This document shows, piece after piece, positions 40,470 through 51,221 of a DNA stretch of 64,000 nucleotides. The stretch is from Pseudomonadota bacterium (GTDB lineage: Bacteria > Pseudomonadota > Gammaproteobacteria > Burkholderiales > REEB80), in contig JAGXAQ010000002.1 of the NCBI GenBank assembly GCA_018971485.1, positions 107,706 through 171,705 on the forward strand. The letters run 5' to 3'. How positions within the stretch are numbered: position 1 is the first letter of the stretch; the number at the start of each line of letters is the position of its first letter. The translations under genes and the position numbers were made by a program. The notes beneath the pieces are model-generated. The model was not told the DNA's origin. It did not search any database and worked only from the letters and a program-made list of their open reading frames with translations.

Positions 40470-41262
40470 GGTTTAAATCCCACTCTCCAAATGGAAAACG
40501 TCCGCCAATATGAGGCAGACTCCACTTCGGGTCATATTCAACATCAAATAAATACAAACCTGAAGCATTTATGGTAGGTGCCGCTAATTTTCTGCTTCGG
40601 CTTTCAAGCACTTCCACCATCCAGTCAATCTCACGCCTGGCATCTCCGATATAAACCAGACACCCCACTATATTTCTTACCATATGATACAGGAACGCAT
40701 CCGCCTTCAACTCAAAAAGAACATAATCTGCCTGTCGAACAATTTTTATACTGGATATGTTCCTGACAGGAGAAGCAGACTGACATCCTGCCGCCCTAAA
40801 AGCAGAAAAATCATGTTGGCCCATAAGACAAGCCGATGCTTCCTGCATACGCTCGACATCAACCGGAATATGATACCAACCGACATGGCCTTGAAAAAAC
40901 GCAGGTCTGACAGGATGGTTGAGCAACACATAACGATAGGTTCTTTGCCTTGCACATCGACGCGCATGAAAAGCAGGTTCCACCTCTTTGACCCAGGTCA
41001 CTGCCACCCCAGGAGGGAGAAAACCGTTAACACCTCTTACCCATGCATTCAATGGGCGTTTCACCTCGACATCAAAATGGGCGACCTGATTGACTGCATG
41101 TACACCGCTATCGGTCCGACCCGCCGCATTGACACGAATCTTCACTCCAGCAATGTACTGAATTGCTGTTTCGACAGCATCCTGAACTGTTCCACCTCCA
41201 GGCTGACTCTGCCACCCATTAAAACCTGAACCATCATATTCAATGCCTATGGCAAACCGCAT
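40462..41262 (-). CDS. truA: tRNA pseudouridine(38-40) synthase
   Basis: Modifies uridines 38-40 in the tRNA anticodon stem. The catalytic Asp is in AAGRTDSGVHA near residue 52; IEYDGSGFNGWQ and FLYHMVRNIVGCLVYIG are family motifs. I start at the ATG ending at 41262, which gives the usual MRFAIGIEYDG N-terminus (266 residues). An ATG five codons upstream is possible. Neither has a strong ribosome site. The downstream trpF start lies inside its 3' end. Confidence 0.94.
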   Translation of the reverse strand: MRFAIGIEYDGSGFNGWQSQPGGGTVQDAVETAIQYIAGVKIRVNAAGRTDSGVHAVNQVAHFDVEVKRPLNAWVRGVNGFLPPGVAVTWVKEVEPAFHARRCARQRTYRYVLLNHPVRPAFFQGHVGWYHIPVDVERMQEASACLMGQHDFSAFRAAGCQSASPVRNISSIKIVRQADYVLFELKADAFLYHMVRNIVGCLVYIGDARREIDWMVEVLESRSRKLAAPTINASGLYLFDVEYDPKWSLPHIGGRFPFGEWDLNHG

Positions 41263-41301
41263 CCTATCGGGTTCCATTAAAAAAATTCAACTGAAGAGGA
41301 A

Positions 41302-41322
41302 ACTCAAAAGCCCGAATGGGCT
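41302..41322 (-). terminator. Weak terminator after fimV
   Basis: On the minus strand AGCCC, a four-base loop and GGGCT form a 5-bp stem followed by TTTGAG. It lies in the 122-base gap between fimV and truA. The stem is short and the T tract is broken. Confidence 0.4.
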
Positions 41323-41384
41323 CAAGACAAGATAAAAATAAATCATTATTATGGAAACAACAAATGATTAGATGCCAATCACCA

Positions 41385-44036
41385 TTATTGGCACTTTTCG
41401 ATAAGTTGAGCAATTTCCTTTTGCTGGATTTCACTCCCCTCATTCTTGATTTCTGCAAGAATCTCTCTCGCACCTTCCTGATCACCCATATCCAGATAAG
41501 CTTTTGCTAAATCAAGCCGTGTTGCCACATCATCCGAAAAATTAAAAGATTCACCATCTGTCTTAATCTCAGCAGATTCAAGATTAAGATTTATCCCACC
41601 AAAATCAAAATCAGGCAGAGTTAAAAGGCCATCAGCAGATACATCTACTGGAAGTTGAGGCTGTTCCTTGGAATCCGGTTTAGCCTCCTCACCAAAAGAA
41701 TAATCCAGATTAATTTTGGGTGCAGAAGCCTCCTCAACATCCTGCCCGACAGATTCAACAGATGCAGACATCTCATCGGATGATGAAGAAACCGTTCCTG
41801 GAACAGTTTGCAACTCAGTCTGCCCTGACACAGTCGATGGGTCTTCTTCTGGCAAGCCCAGGACATACATTCCTGATTCTTCTGTACTGACAGATGCAGG
41901 AGCAGCAACAGTCACTATTTCATCTATAGCATCACCAGATACAAGAGCTTCTTTCTCACCAGATTGCTCTTCTTTAGTGGACAAGCCTTCATCAGCGCCC
42001 TTTTCTTCAGCGTGATCAATTGATTCAGGTTGATTGAGATGAGGCGGGTTTTCAACCGGCGAAACACTTTCAAGGGAACCTGCACTAATCGTTTCTTCCC
42101 CAGGTTCTGACGGCAAAGAGGCCGTGTCCAAATCCATTGTTTTGTGAGGCGGTTGACTTTCACTGGCTTGTATAGGAGTAGTAACACTATCAGCTGAAAC
42201 AGGTTGTTCCTCATCGTGGGTAGAAATGTTACGTTTATCCTCTTGCAGAAACAGGTCTTGCCCAGGCATTAACATGGATCCCCATTCACAGATGGTTGTC
42301 CATGCAACCAAATGGGTTTGCGCATACAAATGCTGATACTGCGCTGCATGGCTTATAAAATTATCCGTCTCCTTGCCCAGGAAAAAGACCTCCAGCAACT
42401 TGTAAGCCAAATCTTCCCGGTCACCTTGTTGTTCAATGGCTTCCAGCAAAACTGCCCGGGCTTGATCATAACGTTCATGGGCGATAAATATTTCAGCCTG
42501 AACAACCGGATCGGCTTCATGGGCCGCTATGAAATCCTGCTCATCAGAACCAGCTTCCGCTGCTCCGGATAGCGGTGCAATAAATGGGGTTATCCGTCCA
42601 CCTCCATCAGGGCTTCCAGCTGATTTCCCTTTCTGGCGCAAATAAACGAGAATCAGAACCAGCAGAAGCAAAACTGCCCCACCAACCGCATATAATAAAG
42701 AACCAGAAAACAGCGAGGCCGAGAGTTTCTTGGACACAAGAGGGGCAGATTCTTTTTTAGGGGTATTGTGTTGCGCCTGAGTTACGACTGAAGACTGAGC
42801 CGGGCCAGATGAAACGGGCTGGCTGGAAGACACCCCACGCCCTTTAATAGCCACCAAGGCCTGGAGATCCTTTATGGTTTTCTCAAGCTGTGAAATGCGC
42901 GCATTTGCCTCCTTCAGTCGGGCCTGATTCGCAATCGCATCTTCCTGCATGGCGTCGACTTCATCCTGATGCTTTACAGCTTCAGGTGTCTTCTGTCCGC
43001 TCGGAACCGTACCACGCGTAACTTTCAATACATCATGGGTTTTTGTCAACTCATTAGATGTACCATGCGTCACAGCTGTAATCGTGCCTGTAGCAAAATG
43101 TCTTCTAGCAGTTATCCTGCCCCGTTCCGACATCACGGCTTTTGCTAGTTTCTGACGATAAATTCTCCAGTTTCGGCTTTGGATGGCCACCTGCTTCATT
43201 GCTTTTTCAGGACTGACTTTCTTCTGTTCAGAGACAGATGGCAGTTGCAGGATAACCCCTGATTTGAGCCGATTCATGTTATGCCCCATGAATGCATGGG
43301 GATTGGCATCATAAACTGCGACCAGCGCCTGATCGAGATCAATGACCTGAGGCTCTGCATGAAGAACAATCGAGGTTAACGAGTCACCCTTATGCACCTT
43401 GATCCGGTTTATTTTTTGAATCAAGGAATGCTTTTTATAAGGCAAACCACCTTTTTGGACATGCACTCCCAAAATACCGGCCCTTTTTTCTACCCCTGTG
43501 GTAGCCGATAGCGCAGGAATAGAAGCAGTCTTTGAAGAAGCAGGAGGGCGCCGGGTGGTTGAAGCGGCAGAAAGCCGAGGTACAGGCTGGGGATTAATAA
43601 CAGGTAGATTGGAGACCCGTGTATCATACCCCACAGGATCCAGTAAGAGCGGATACTCATGAACCAGCGTACCATCCGCACTTGAAAGTTTTACCAGCAG
43701 ATCAACTGCTGGATCATTGACTGGAACAGCAGACGTTACCTGAACATAAGGTTTGGTACCAGCAGACCCTGACACAATAACAAGCCTCATGGAAGCAAGC
43801 GTGGCAGAATAGGGGGCACCAATTTCCTTATAACTATGCGCTGAAGCTAGGCTGACTTTCATGGAACCAACATCAGACGAAGAAGCGCCTATCAAATCAA
43901 TCCTGGCCTTAAGCGGCTGACCCAGGGCAGATTCCACATGCATGTTACCCAGTCCGGCTGCCACACAGACGATAGATGATAACCCTAACAGAGAAACAAA
44001 CAACAACATTGATGCGTTAATTCTTGTTTTCCGCAT
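41385..44036 (-). CDS. fimV: FimV-like polar hub protein
   Basis: Large inner membrane protein of 883 residues that organises type IV pili, twitching and the cell pole. A signal sequence occupies residues 1-26. The conserved FimV N-terminal domain follows (MHVESALGQPLKARIDLIG), then a LysM-like domain near 215-270 (KVHKGDSLTSIVL), a coiled coil near 375-395 (ANARISQLEKTIKDLQAL) and one membrane helix near 445-465. A long acidic cytoplasmic region follows, and the C-terminal FimV domain ends it (RLDLAKAYLDMGDQEGAREIL). Position between asd and truA is standard. Confidence 0.93.
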   Translation of the reverse strand: MRKTRINASMLLFVSLLGLSSIVCVAAGLGNMHVESALGQPLKARIDLIGASSSDVGSMKVSLASAHSYKEIGAPYSATLASMRLVIVSGSAGTKPYVQVTSAVPVNDPAVDLLVKLSSADGTLVHEYPLLLDPVGYDTRVSNLPVINPQPVPRLSAASTTRRPPASSKTASIPALSATTGVEKRAGILGVHVQKGGLPYKKHSLIQKINRIKVHKGDSLTSIVLHAEPQVIDLDQALVAVYDANPHAFMGHNMNRLKSGVILQLPSVSEQKKVSPEKAMKQVAIQSRNWRIYRQKLAKAVMSERGRITARRHFATGTITAVTHGTSNELTKTHDVLKVTRGTVPSGQKTPEAVKHQDEVDAMQEDAIANQARLKEANARISQLEKTIKDLQALVAIKGRGVSSSQPVSSGPAQSSVVTQAQHNTPKKESAPLVSKKLSASLFSGSLLYAVGGAVLLLLVLILVYLRQKGKSAGSPDGGGRITPFIAPLSGAAEAGSDEQDFIAAHEADPVVQAEIFIAHERYDQARAVLLEAIEQQGDREDLAYKLLEVFFLGKETDNFISHAAQYQHLYAQTHLVAWTTICEWGSMLMPGQDLFLQEDKRNISTHDEEQPVSADSVTTPIQASESQPPHKTMDLDTASLPSEPGEETISAGSLESVSPVENPPHLNQPESIDHAEEKGADEGLSTKEEQSGEKEALVSGDAIDEIVTVAAPASVSTEESGMYVLGLPEEDPSTVSGQTELQTVPGTVSSSSDEMSASVESVGQDVEEASAPKINLDYSFGEEAKPDSKEQPQLPVDVSADGLLTLPDFDFGGINLNLESAEIKTDGESFNFSDDVATRLDLAKAYLDMGDQEGAREILAEIKNEGSEIQQKEIAQLIEKCQ

Positions 44037-44172
44037 GATGTCACTTTTGATTTTGACCTGTTCGACAACATAACACCATCAAACCACCCTTGCAATAGCC
44101 AGGCTGGCCCTCTACTTTCACCTAATACCAAAACCGGCGACCAGATTCTAGTCCATTAACGGGCTAAAAATC

Positions 44173-45201
44173 TCAGCCCAAATAATCACGCGCCAGAATC
44201 TCGGCAATCTGGATGCTGTTTAAGGCAGCTCCTTTACGTACATTATCTGATACAACCCACATATCTATCCCGCGAGCATGAGAAATATCTTCACGTATAC
44301 GCCCGACAAACACATCATCAGCACCGGCACCCTCCGTCACTGCAGTAGGATAGCCGCCAGGTTTGCGCTCATCAAGAAGTGTCACTCCTGGTGCGTGTCC
44401 AAGTAGTTCCTTTACGCGCTCTACGCTAATCTTATGTTTTGTTTCAATGTGAACTGCCTCAGAATGCCCATAAAAAACCGGTACACGAACAGCAGTAGGA
44501 TTAACCTGAATAGCAGAGTCGCCCATGATTTTTCGGGTTTCCCATACCATTTTCATTTCTTCCTTGGTGTAGCCATTATCAAGAAAAACATCAATATGGG
44601 GCAATACATTAAAAGCAATCTGTTTAGGATAAACCTCAGACCTGACTGCCTGAACATTAAATATGGCCCGGGTCTGTTCAGAAAGCTCATCAATGGCTTC
44701 CTTACCCGTTCCAGATACAGCCTGGTACGTACAGACATTAATCCTTTCAATACCTGCTTCGTCATAAATTGGTTTTAATGCCACCAGCATCTGAATAGTT
44801 GAACAATTCGGGTTGGCAATAATCCCACGATTCCTGAAATAGGCGATATCCTGAGGGTTAACCTCCGGAACCACCAGGGGAATGTCCTCCTCATAACGGA
44901 AATGGGCGGTATTATCAATAACTATACAGCCGGCAGCAGCAGCCTTAGGCGCATATATAGCTGAAACACTCCCACCTGCTGAAAACAGCCCTATCTGAGT
45001 TTTACTAAAATCAAAAGTGGCAAGATCCCCTACTGGCAAATACTGGCCCTTGAACTGCACTGTTGTCCCAACAGACCGACTGGAGGCAAGAGGGTAAACA
45101 TGACGGACCGGAAAATCCCGTGAAGCAAGAATATCGAGCATAGTTTCACCAACCGCCCCGGTAGCGCCAACCACAGCAATATCATAATGCCTTGTACTCA
45201 T
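44173..45201 (-). CDS. asd: Aspartate-semialdehyde dehydrogenase
   Basis: NADPH enzyme that makes aspartate semialdehyde for lysine, methionine, threonine and diaminopimelate. VVGATGAVGETML is the dinucleotide-binding loop, and the catalytic cysteine is in IIANPNCSTIQML near residue 132. VSGTGKEAIDEL and the C-terminal HARGIDMWVVSDN are also typical. The 342 residues match. It lies between leuB and fimV on the same strand. Confidence 0.97.
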   Translation of the reverse strand: MSTRHYDIAVVGATGAVGETMLDILASRDFPVRHVYPLASSRSVGTTVQFKGQYLPVGDLATFDFSKTQIGLFSAGGSVSAIYAPKAAAAGCIVIDNTAHFRYEEDIPLVVPEVNPQDIAYFRNRGIIANPNCSTIQMLVALKPIYDEAGIERINVCTYQAVSGTGKEAIDELSEQTRAIFNVQAVRSEVYPKQIAFNVLPHIDVFLDNGYTKEEMKMVWETRKIMGDSAIQVNPTAVRVPVFYGHSEAVHIETKHKISVERVKELLGHAPGVTLLDERKPGGYPTAVTEGAGADDVFVGRIREDISHARGIDMWVVSDNVRKGAALNSIQIAEILARDYLG

Positions 45202-45258
45202 TTAACCGCCCTAATCCCCAAAAATGCCATAATCAATTTGACTAGATGGCTTTTCATA

Positions 45259-46323
45259 TCATAACGCTGCAACCACTGCATCACCCATTTGACTAGTTGA
45301 TACCAACGTTGCCCCTGATTCAAAAATATCGCTGGTGCGCAAACCTTTCCCGAGAACCTGTCTAACCGCATGTTCAATACGGCCAGCCAGCCTTTCTTCG
45401 GCAAAGGTGTAACGCATCATCATCGCCAAAGACAGAATCGTTGCCAACGGATTCGCAATGTTCTTTCCTGCAATATCCGGTGCAGAACCATGAATCGGTT
45501 CATAAAGCCCTTTTCCTTGGGCATCTAATGAAGCTGAGGGAAGCATGCCAATCGAGCCGGTCAGCATCGAAGCCTCATCGGACAAAATGTCTCCAAACAT
45601 GTTTCCCGTTACAATCACGTCAAACTGTTTGGGGTTCCGTACAAGCTGCATCGCTGCATTATCCACATACATGTGTGTCAATGACACCTCGGGATATTCC
45701 TTGCTTACTTCAATCATAGTCTCACGCCACAATTCCGTAGTTTCCAAAACATTCATCTTGTCTACAGAACACAGCTTGCATTTTCGTTTCATGGCTATTT
45801 TAAACGCTGTGTGAGCAACGCGACGGACTTCTGGTTCACTGTAAACCATGGTATTGAAGCCTTCCCGTTCTCCAGCAGGATTGACCCGGATTCCTCTGGG
45901 TTGTCCGAAATAAATATCCCCAGTCAACTCTCTCACAATCATGATATCCAGATTGGCTACAATTTCTGGCTTAAGAGTAGAGGCAGAAACAAGTTCGGGA
46001 TAAAGCAGGGCTGGGCGCAGATTTGCGAACAAGGCCAGCTCTTTCCTTAAACGCAAAAGACCCTGTTCAGGCCGCTTGGGTCGAGGCAAACTGTCATACT
46101 GCACTCCGCCGACAGCGCCCAGGAGTATAGCCTGAGCATCACGTGCCAATTTCAGCGTACTGTCTGGCAGTGGATCACCTGCCTCATCAAAAGCCTTCCC
46201 ACCAATTGAAGCAAATTCAAATTCAATGGGGTACCCCTCAGAACGAAAGGCTTCCATCACCCTGACAGCTTCCTTCACTATCTCCTGCCCTATTCCATCA
46301 CCGGGAAGAACTGCAATTTTCAT
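45259..46323 (-). CDS. leuB: 3-isopropylmalate dehydrogenase
   Basis: NAD-dependent oxidative decarboxylase of leucine synthesis. [16 protein letters not shown] is the N-terminus; [29 protein letters not shown] and [14 protein letters not shown] carry substrate and metal ligands. The ATG ending at 46323 follows AGGTGG at short spacing, and a GTG two codons earlier lies within that site. There are 354 residues. It is downstream of leuD in the leuCDB order. Confidence 0.96.
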   Translation of the reverse strand: MKIAVLPGDGIGQEIVKEAVRVMEAFRSEGYPIEFEFASIGGKAFDEAGDPLPDSTLKLARDAQAILLGAVGGVQYDSLPRPKRPEQGLLRLRKELALFANLRPALLYPELVSASTLKPEIVANLDIMIVRELTGDIYFGQPRGIRVNPAGEREGFNTMVYSEPEVRRVAHTAFKIAMKRKCKLCSVDKMNVLETTELWRETMIEVSKEYPEVSLTHMYVDNAAMQLVRNPKQFDVIVTGNMFGDILSDEASMLTGSIGMLPSASLDAQGKGLYEPIHGSAPDIAGKNIANPLATILSLAMMMRYTFAEERLAGRIEHAVRQVLGKGLRTSDIFESGATLVSTSQMGDAVVAAL

Positions 46324-46363
46324 AACCACCTATCGCTTAACAACAGCGCCTTTTATAAATAAA

Positions 46364-47002
46364 TTATTGAAACAGCCATGGAGTCTCTTGAAGGCGACGT
46401 TTCTCATATGAGCGGATATCTTCAACATGTCTTAATGTCAAAGCAATATCATCAAGACCGTTTACCAGGCATTCTTTACGGAAGGCATCAATTTCAAATG
46501 AATGAAGACTACCGTCAGGCGTCTTGATTTGCTGCCGAGGCAAATCAATACTCAAACGATAACCCGGCAGCGCTTCTACCTGCTTAAACAGTTCATTAAT
46601 AGCCTTAGGGTCAAGCACAACTGGCAAAATACCGTTCTTAAAACAGTTATTAAAAAATATGTCCGCAAAACTCGGGGCCAAAATCGCCCTAAAACCATAA
46701 TCCAGCAATGCCCATGGCGCATGCTCACGCGAAGAACCACAACCAAAGTTTTCTCGAGCCAAAAGAATACTGGCCCCATCATACCGCTCAAAATTCAAGA
46801 CAAAATCCGGATTAAGCGGCCTTTTTGAACAGTCTAGCCCAGGCTCTCCCTGATCCAGATAACGCCATGCATCAAAAAGATTCGGGCCAAATCCACTTCG
46901 ACGGATGGATTTCAGAAACTGCTTTGGGATAATTGCGTCAGTATCCACATTTGATCTATCCAGAGGCGCTACAATGCCGTTTAGTACCGTAAATTTTTCC
47001 AT
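46364..47002 (-). CDS. leuD: 3-isopropylmalate dehydratase small subunit
   Basis: Forms isopropylmalate isomerase with Leu[21 protein letters not shown] and [16 protein letters not shown] are the swivel-domain signatures. The 212 residues match the proteobacterial long form. It follows leuC by 15 bases. Confidence 0.97.
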   Translation of the reverse strand: MEKFTVLNGIVAPLDRSNVDTDAIIPKQFLKSIRRSGFGPNLFDAWRYLDQGEPGLDCSKRPLNPDFVLNFERYDGASILLARENFGCGSSREHAPWALLDYGFRAILAPSFADIFFNNCFKNGILPVVLDPKAINELFKQVEALPGYRLSIDLPRQQIKTPDGSLHSFEIDAFRKECLVNGLDDIALTLRHVEDIRSYEKRRLQETPWLFQ

Positions 47003-47017
47003 CAGATTTACCCCCGC

Positions 47018-48421
47018 TTAAAAAGCGCCCAAATCAGTGAAATGTCCCGCTATGGCAGCAGCAGCAGCCATTTGAGGACTCACAAGATGAGTACGCCCCC
47101 CTGAACCTTGGCGACCCTCAAAATTCCGATTCGAGGTTGAAGCACACCGTTCGCCCGGCTCAAGACGATCGGCGTTCATTGCCAGACACATGGAACAACC
47201 GGGTTCCCTCCATTCAAATCCAGCCTTGGTAAATATCTGATCAAGGCCCTCGCTTTCAGCCTGTCGCTTAACCAATCCTGAGCCCGGGACCACCAGGGCC
47301 TGTTTAACCGATTCAGCAACATGATGGCCCTGAACTACACCTGCTGCTGCACGCAGATCCTCAATACGGGAATTCGTACATGACCCAATAAAGACCTTAT
47401 CCACCCGAATCGTATTAATTGGCTGGTTTGCCTTAAGGCCCATATAAACCAATGCCCGCTCAAATGCCTCACGACGAACAGGATCAGTCTCACGCTCAGG
47501 ATCCGGCACACAATCATCAATTGTCACAACCATTTCAGGCGAAGTACCCCAAGATACATGAGGGCGAATCTTGGAAGCATCCAGACAGACTTCATAATCA
47601 AAATGGGCATCATCATCACTTTTCAGGGTGCGCCAATTTAATACTGCTGACTCCCATAACGCCCCCTTTGGTGCAAAAGGGCGGCCTTGTATATAATCAA
47701 TCGTGGTTTGATCAACAGCCACCATACCCGCCCTTGCTCCAGCCTCAATTGCCATATTACACAATGTCATACGGCCTTCCATGGATAAAGAACGAATGGC
47801 TTCTCCAGCAAACTCAATTGCATAACCAGTCCCACCAGCAGTGCCAATTAGGCGGATAATCGCCAATGCAATATCCTTTGCCGTTACTCCTTCAGGAAGA
47901 CGATGGTTCACAGTAACCCGCATGGATTTTGACTTTTTGGCTAACAAGCATTGTGTAGCCAGGACATGCTCCACTTCAGAAGTGCCGATTCCAAATGCCA
48001 AGGCTGCAAAAGCGCCTATAGTGCTTGTATGGGAATCACCACATACAACAGTCATTCCAGGTAACGTTGCTCCTTGTTCCGGGCCAATAACATGCACAAT
48101 TCCCTGGCGTACATCATTCATTCGGAACTCAGTGATTCCAAATTCCAAACAATTTTCATCAAGCGTATCGATCTGGAGCCTGGAAACAGGATCAGTCACT
48201 CCCAGTGCTCGATCAGTCGTTGGAACGTTATGATCAGCTACAGCTAGATTGGCCGCTACTCTCCACGGCTTCCTTCCGGCCAGGCGCAACCCTTCGAAAG
48301 CTTGTGGACTGGTCACCTCATGCACAAGATGCCTATCAATATAAAGTAATGCCATGCTATCGTTTTCGGCACGAACCACATGGCTTTTCCACAATTTATC
48401 GTAAAGAGTACGTCCGCTCAT
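47018..48421 (-). CDS. leuC: 3-isopropylmalate dehydratase large subunit
   Basis: Catalytic subunit with a [4Fe-4S] cluster. The three cluster cysteines are in [13 protein letters not shown] (near residue 350) and [11 protein letters not shown] (near 410). [20 protein letters not shown] and the C-terminal [20 protein letters not shown] are family signatures. The 467 residues match. First gene of leuCDB; the 45 bases upstream to the MFS gene hold no clear promoter. Confidence 0.97.
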   Translation of the reverse strand: MSGRTLYDKLWKSHVVRAENDSMALLYIDRHLVHEVTSPQAFEGLRLAGRKPWRVAANLAVADHNVPTTDRALGVTDPVSRLQIDTLDENCLEFGITEFRMNDVRQGIVHVIGPEQGATLPGMTVVCGDSHTSTIGAFAALAFGIGTSEVEHVLATQCLLAKKSKSMRVTVNHRLPEGVTAKDIALAIIRLIGTAGGTGYAIEFAGEAIRSLSMEGRMTLCNMAIEAGARAGMVAVDQTTIDYIQGRPFAPKGALWESAVLNWRTLKSDDDAHFDYEVCLDASKIRPHVSWGTSPEMVVTIDDCVPDPERETDPVRREAFERALVYMGLKANQPINTIRVDKVFIGSCTNSRIEDLRAAAGVVQGHHVAESVKQALVVPGSGLVKRQAESEGLDQIFTKAGFEWREPGCSMCLAMNADRLEPGERCASTSNRNFEGRQGSGGRTHLVSPQMAAAAAIAGHFTDLGAF

Positions 48422-48466
48422 TTCCGCCCATCCGACAAAAAAATCACTGGAGAAAATTAGAAATTA

Positions 48467-49630
48467 TCACATATTTAACAAAGCCCCGCCAGTATTCGGA
48501 ACCGGCTTCAATCCAACCTTTACCAACAAAAATCCCAGAAGAGCAAAAATTCCTGCCATAGCAAACATGACCGCGGGCCCAGAAGCCTCCCATACCCATC
48601 CGCCCAACAATCCACCCATGCTCCCTCCCGCCCCATATCCAATACTGGTATAAAGTGCTTGGCCCCTGGCCTGGCTTTTTCCAGGAAAAAACCGATGAAT
48701 CATGGTAACTGCCGAAGTGTGAAATACAGCAAACGTTAACGCATGCAAAGTCTGGGCAAAAACAATCAGCACAGGGTATCCGATAGCATAGCCAATCAAC
48801 ACGAAGCGTAAAACCGCCCCCAGAAAAGCTGTCAGTAAAAGGCGGCGCACCCCAAATCGTTCCCAAAGTTTTGGCATAACCAAAAAGGCACCAATTTCGG
48901 ACAACACGCCTAATGCCCAAAGCATTCCAACAACTGCCCGGTTATAGCCATTATCAACCAAATAAACAGAGTAAAACGCATAATAAATACCGTGTGCGGT
49001 CGACATGAAAAAACAGGCAAGTAAAAACACGATGATTTTAGTTCGAGTCCCGAAAGGAAGGTTTTGCTCTACAGGACCAATAGCAGGAAGGGGCCCGGCA
49101 ACAGGTAGAAAAAGCGATAACCCTGCCACTCCAAGAAGCAGCAACAATGTCACCCAGAGCAAACCGGTTAACGCAATCCTGTCAAGAAGCCATCCTATGG
49201 AGACTACACTCAGGATAAAACCTATGGATCCCCAAAGACGGATATGGCCATAACCTGTCGTTCTTGCCCCTAAAAAATTTAGGGTGGCAGCTTCAACCAG
49301 GGGCAAGGGGGCATTCCAGAAAAAACTGAAGAATGCAACCAGGGGGATCAATACCAGAATATCTAAAGTGAAAAAAAATCCCAGAAAGGCTATAACACTA
49401 CCCATGGCAGCAAAAACAACTAATCCCTTCCGACAACCATGCCGATCGGCCAGATGTCCCCAAAGGTTGGGGCTGAACATTCTCATCACCTGTAACAAGG
49501 CCATAAAGAAGCCAATCTGACCTACAGTCGCCCCTATTGATTTAAAATACAGGCCAAAATAAGGGGTAACAGCACCTACGCTGGCAAAATAGAAAAAGTA
49601 AAAAGCGGCAAGCCGCGATCTGACATTCAC
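48467..49630 (-). CDS. MFS transporter, HcaT/LacY-like subgroup
   Basis: A 387-residue protein with twelve membrane helices. GLYFKSIGATVGQIGFFMAL near residue 25, the loop NLWGHLADRHGCRKG (MFS loop 2-3 signature) and RLWGSIGFIL resemble the 3-phenylpropionate transporter group. The substrate is not known; related genes sit next to aroC in other betaproteobacteria. It lies 18 bases after aroC on the same strand. Confidence 0.85.
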   Translation of the reverse strand: MNVRSRLAAFYFFYFASVGAVTPYFGLYFKSIGATVGQIGFFMALLQVMRMFSPNLWGHLADRHGCRKGLVVFAAMGSVIAFLGFFFTLDILVLIPLVAFFSFFWNAPLPLVEAATLNFLGARTTGYGHIRLWGSIGFILSVVSIGWLLDRIALTGLLWVTLLLLLGVAGLSLFLPVAGPLPAIGPVEQNLPFGTRTKIIVFLLACFFMSTAHGIYYAFYSVYLVDNGYNRAVVGMLWALGVLSEIGAFLVMPKLWERFGVRRLLLTAFLGAVLRFVLIGYAIGYPVLIVFAQTLHALTFAVFHTSAVTMIHRFFPGKSQARGQALYTSIGYGAGGSMGGLLGGWVWEASGPAVMFAMAGIFALLGFLLVKVGLKPVPNTGGALLNM

Positions 49631-49648
49631 GACCTGTCCTTAAGAATC

Positions 49649-50755
49649 TCAATGATTACCAGGTGAAGCTGGGATATCGGGTGCGGGGCTCATGACATCC
49701 GCATTTTGAGCACGGTGCCGTAACGCATGATCCATCAGAACGATTGCCACCATGGCCTCAGCAATTGGTGTTGCCCGAATCCCCACACAGGGATCATGGC
49801 GCCCATGCGTTTCAATCATGACAGCCTCGCCAGCCAGATTGACTGAACGTCGAGGGAGTCGTATGCTGGAAGTAGGTTTAATAGCGATGGAAGCGACAAT
49901 ATCCTGCCCCGTACTAATTCCTCCCAGAATTCCTCCCGCATTGTTTGACAGAAAACCCTGGGGCGACATTTCATCATTGTGTTCAGTTCCTGACTGGGAA
50001 ACTGAAGCAAATCCAGCACCAATTTCTACTCCCTTAACAGCATTAATTCCCATCAATGCATATGCCAGATCAGCATCCAGCCTACCATAAACCGGCTCTC
50101 CCCACCCAGGAGGCACATTTTCGGCAACCACTGTAACCCTGGCCCCAACTGAATCGCCTGATTTTCTCAAGCTATCCATAAATTTTTCGAGAGTATCAAC
50201 TTTCGCTGAATCCGGACAGAAGAAAGGATTTTTATCCACCTCTTCCCAATCCACCAATGCAATTGAAATAGCCCCTAATTGCGAAAGATACCCGCGAATA
50301 AGGACCCCGTATCGATTCTTCAGCCATTTCCTGGCAATCGCGCCTGCTGCCACCCTAACCGCTGTTTCCCGAGCAGATGACCGACCCCCGCCACGATAAT
50401 CCCTAATACCGTACTTCTTAAGATAGGTCCAGTCCGCATGCCCGGGCCGAAAAGAAGCTGCAATATTTTTGTAATCTTTTGAACGCTGATCTTCATTCCG
50501 AATCAAAAGGGCAATGGGCGTTCCAGTAGTTTGGCCCTCAAAAACACCTGACAAGATTTCAACAGAATCCGATTCCCGCCTTTGGGTAACATAACGTGAT
50601 GTCCCGGGTTTACGCCGATCCAGATCTTTTTGAATCTCTTCAGATGTGATTGCCAGGCCGGGAGGACAACCGTCCACAACACATCCAATAGCCGGGCCAT
50701 GAGATTCCCCAAAGGAAGTAACACAAAAAAGCTGTCCAAAAGTATTGCCTGACAT
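49649..50755 (-). CDS. aroC: Chorismate synthase
   Basis: Last step to chorismate, FMN-dependent without net redox change. The three chorismate synthase signatures are visible: [18 protein letters not shown] near residue 15, [19 protein letters not shown] near 127 and [17 protein letters not shown] near 335. The 368 residues match the Gram-negative form. It is divergent from the pdh operon. Confidence 0.97.
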   Translation of the reverse strand: MSGNTFGQLFCVTSFGESHGPAIGCVVDGCPPGLAITSEEIQKDLDRRKPGTSRYVTQRRESDSVEILSGVFEGQTTGTPIALLIRNEDQRSKDYKNIAASFRPGHADWTYLKKYGIRDYRGGGRSSARETAVRVAAGAIARKWLKNRYGVLIRGYLSQLGAISIALVDWEEVDKNPFFCPDSAKVDTLEKFMDSLRKSGDSVGARVTVVAENVPPGWGEPVYGRLDADLAYALMGINAVKGVEIGAGFASVSQSGTEHNDEMSPQGFLSNNAGGILGGISTGQDIVASIAIKPTSSIRLPRRSVNLAGEAVMIETHGRHDPCVGIRATPIAEAMVAIVLMDHALRHRAQNADVMSPAPDIPASPGNH

Positions 50756-51221
50756 AATTTAAGCGCCTTGACTGACAAACCAGCCTGCTACCACTACGCG
50801 ACATGTAACAGGTGAAATGTTATAATTCTCAAAGTTTACCATAAGCTCATGATTGTCAGGCACTGAGATTAGCCCATCCAAATAAAAGATGGGGTATAGC
50901 AATAACATACTGATACACGGGACTACCGGATAAAGACCATGCCCAATAACAGCAGGTTTGGCAATTCCTGTTCCACCAAGTTGCTGGAAAAAAACTCACC
51001 GATAGCTTAATCTCGGCATGGCTGACAACTTTAGTGTGAATTTTGAATGACTAACCGAACCAAACTACTATTACCAAAACTTGACCAGCCTGAATAAAAC
51101 AGTGATGATCAGAAATTTGTTTGATACTCCACAATCCAAGAAGCTATATCCCCTGCATGCAGTACAGGGAATAATGAACAATCCCCACGAGGATTGGGTT
51201 CTATCGATAAGGAAATCCTGA
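50756..51221. other. Divergent intergenic region between aroC and pdhA
   Basis: This 466-base gap holds no gene I can support; a 62-codon minus-strand frame at 51071-51259 overlaps the pdhA start and has no ribosome site. For the plus strand two candidate promoters are TTGACC-17-GATGAT (51081-51109) and TTGATA-18-TATATC (51121-51150). After the second lies the palindrome CTGCATGCAG (51153-51162), set inside the pair CCCTG/CAGGG (51151-51169). A 6-bp hairpin CAATCC/GGATTG (51179-51196) lies just before the pdhA ribosome site. These look like control elements of the pdh operon. No aroC promoter is clear. Confidence 0.5.

Noticed and set aside
41716..42015. Plus-strand open frame rich in Ser, Thr and Asp inside fimV.
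   Set aside because: It is the complement of the acidic, low-complexity cytoplasmic region of FimV, which naturally lacks stops on the other strand.
51179..51196. CAATCC/GGATTG as a PdhR operator.
   Set aside because: PdhR sites read ATTGGT-NNN-ACCAAT; the arms here differ in sequence and spacing.
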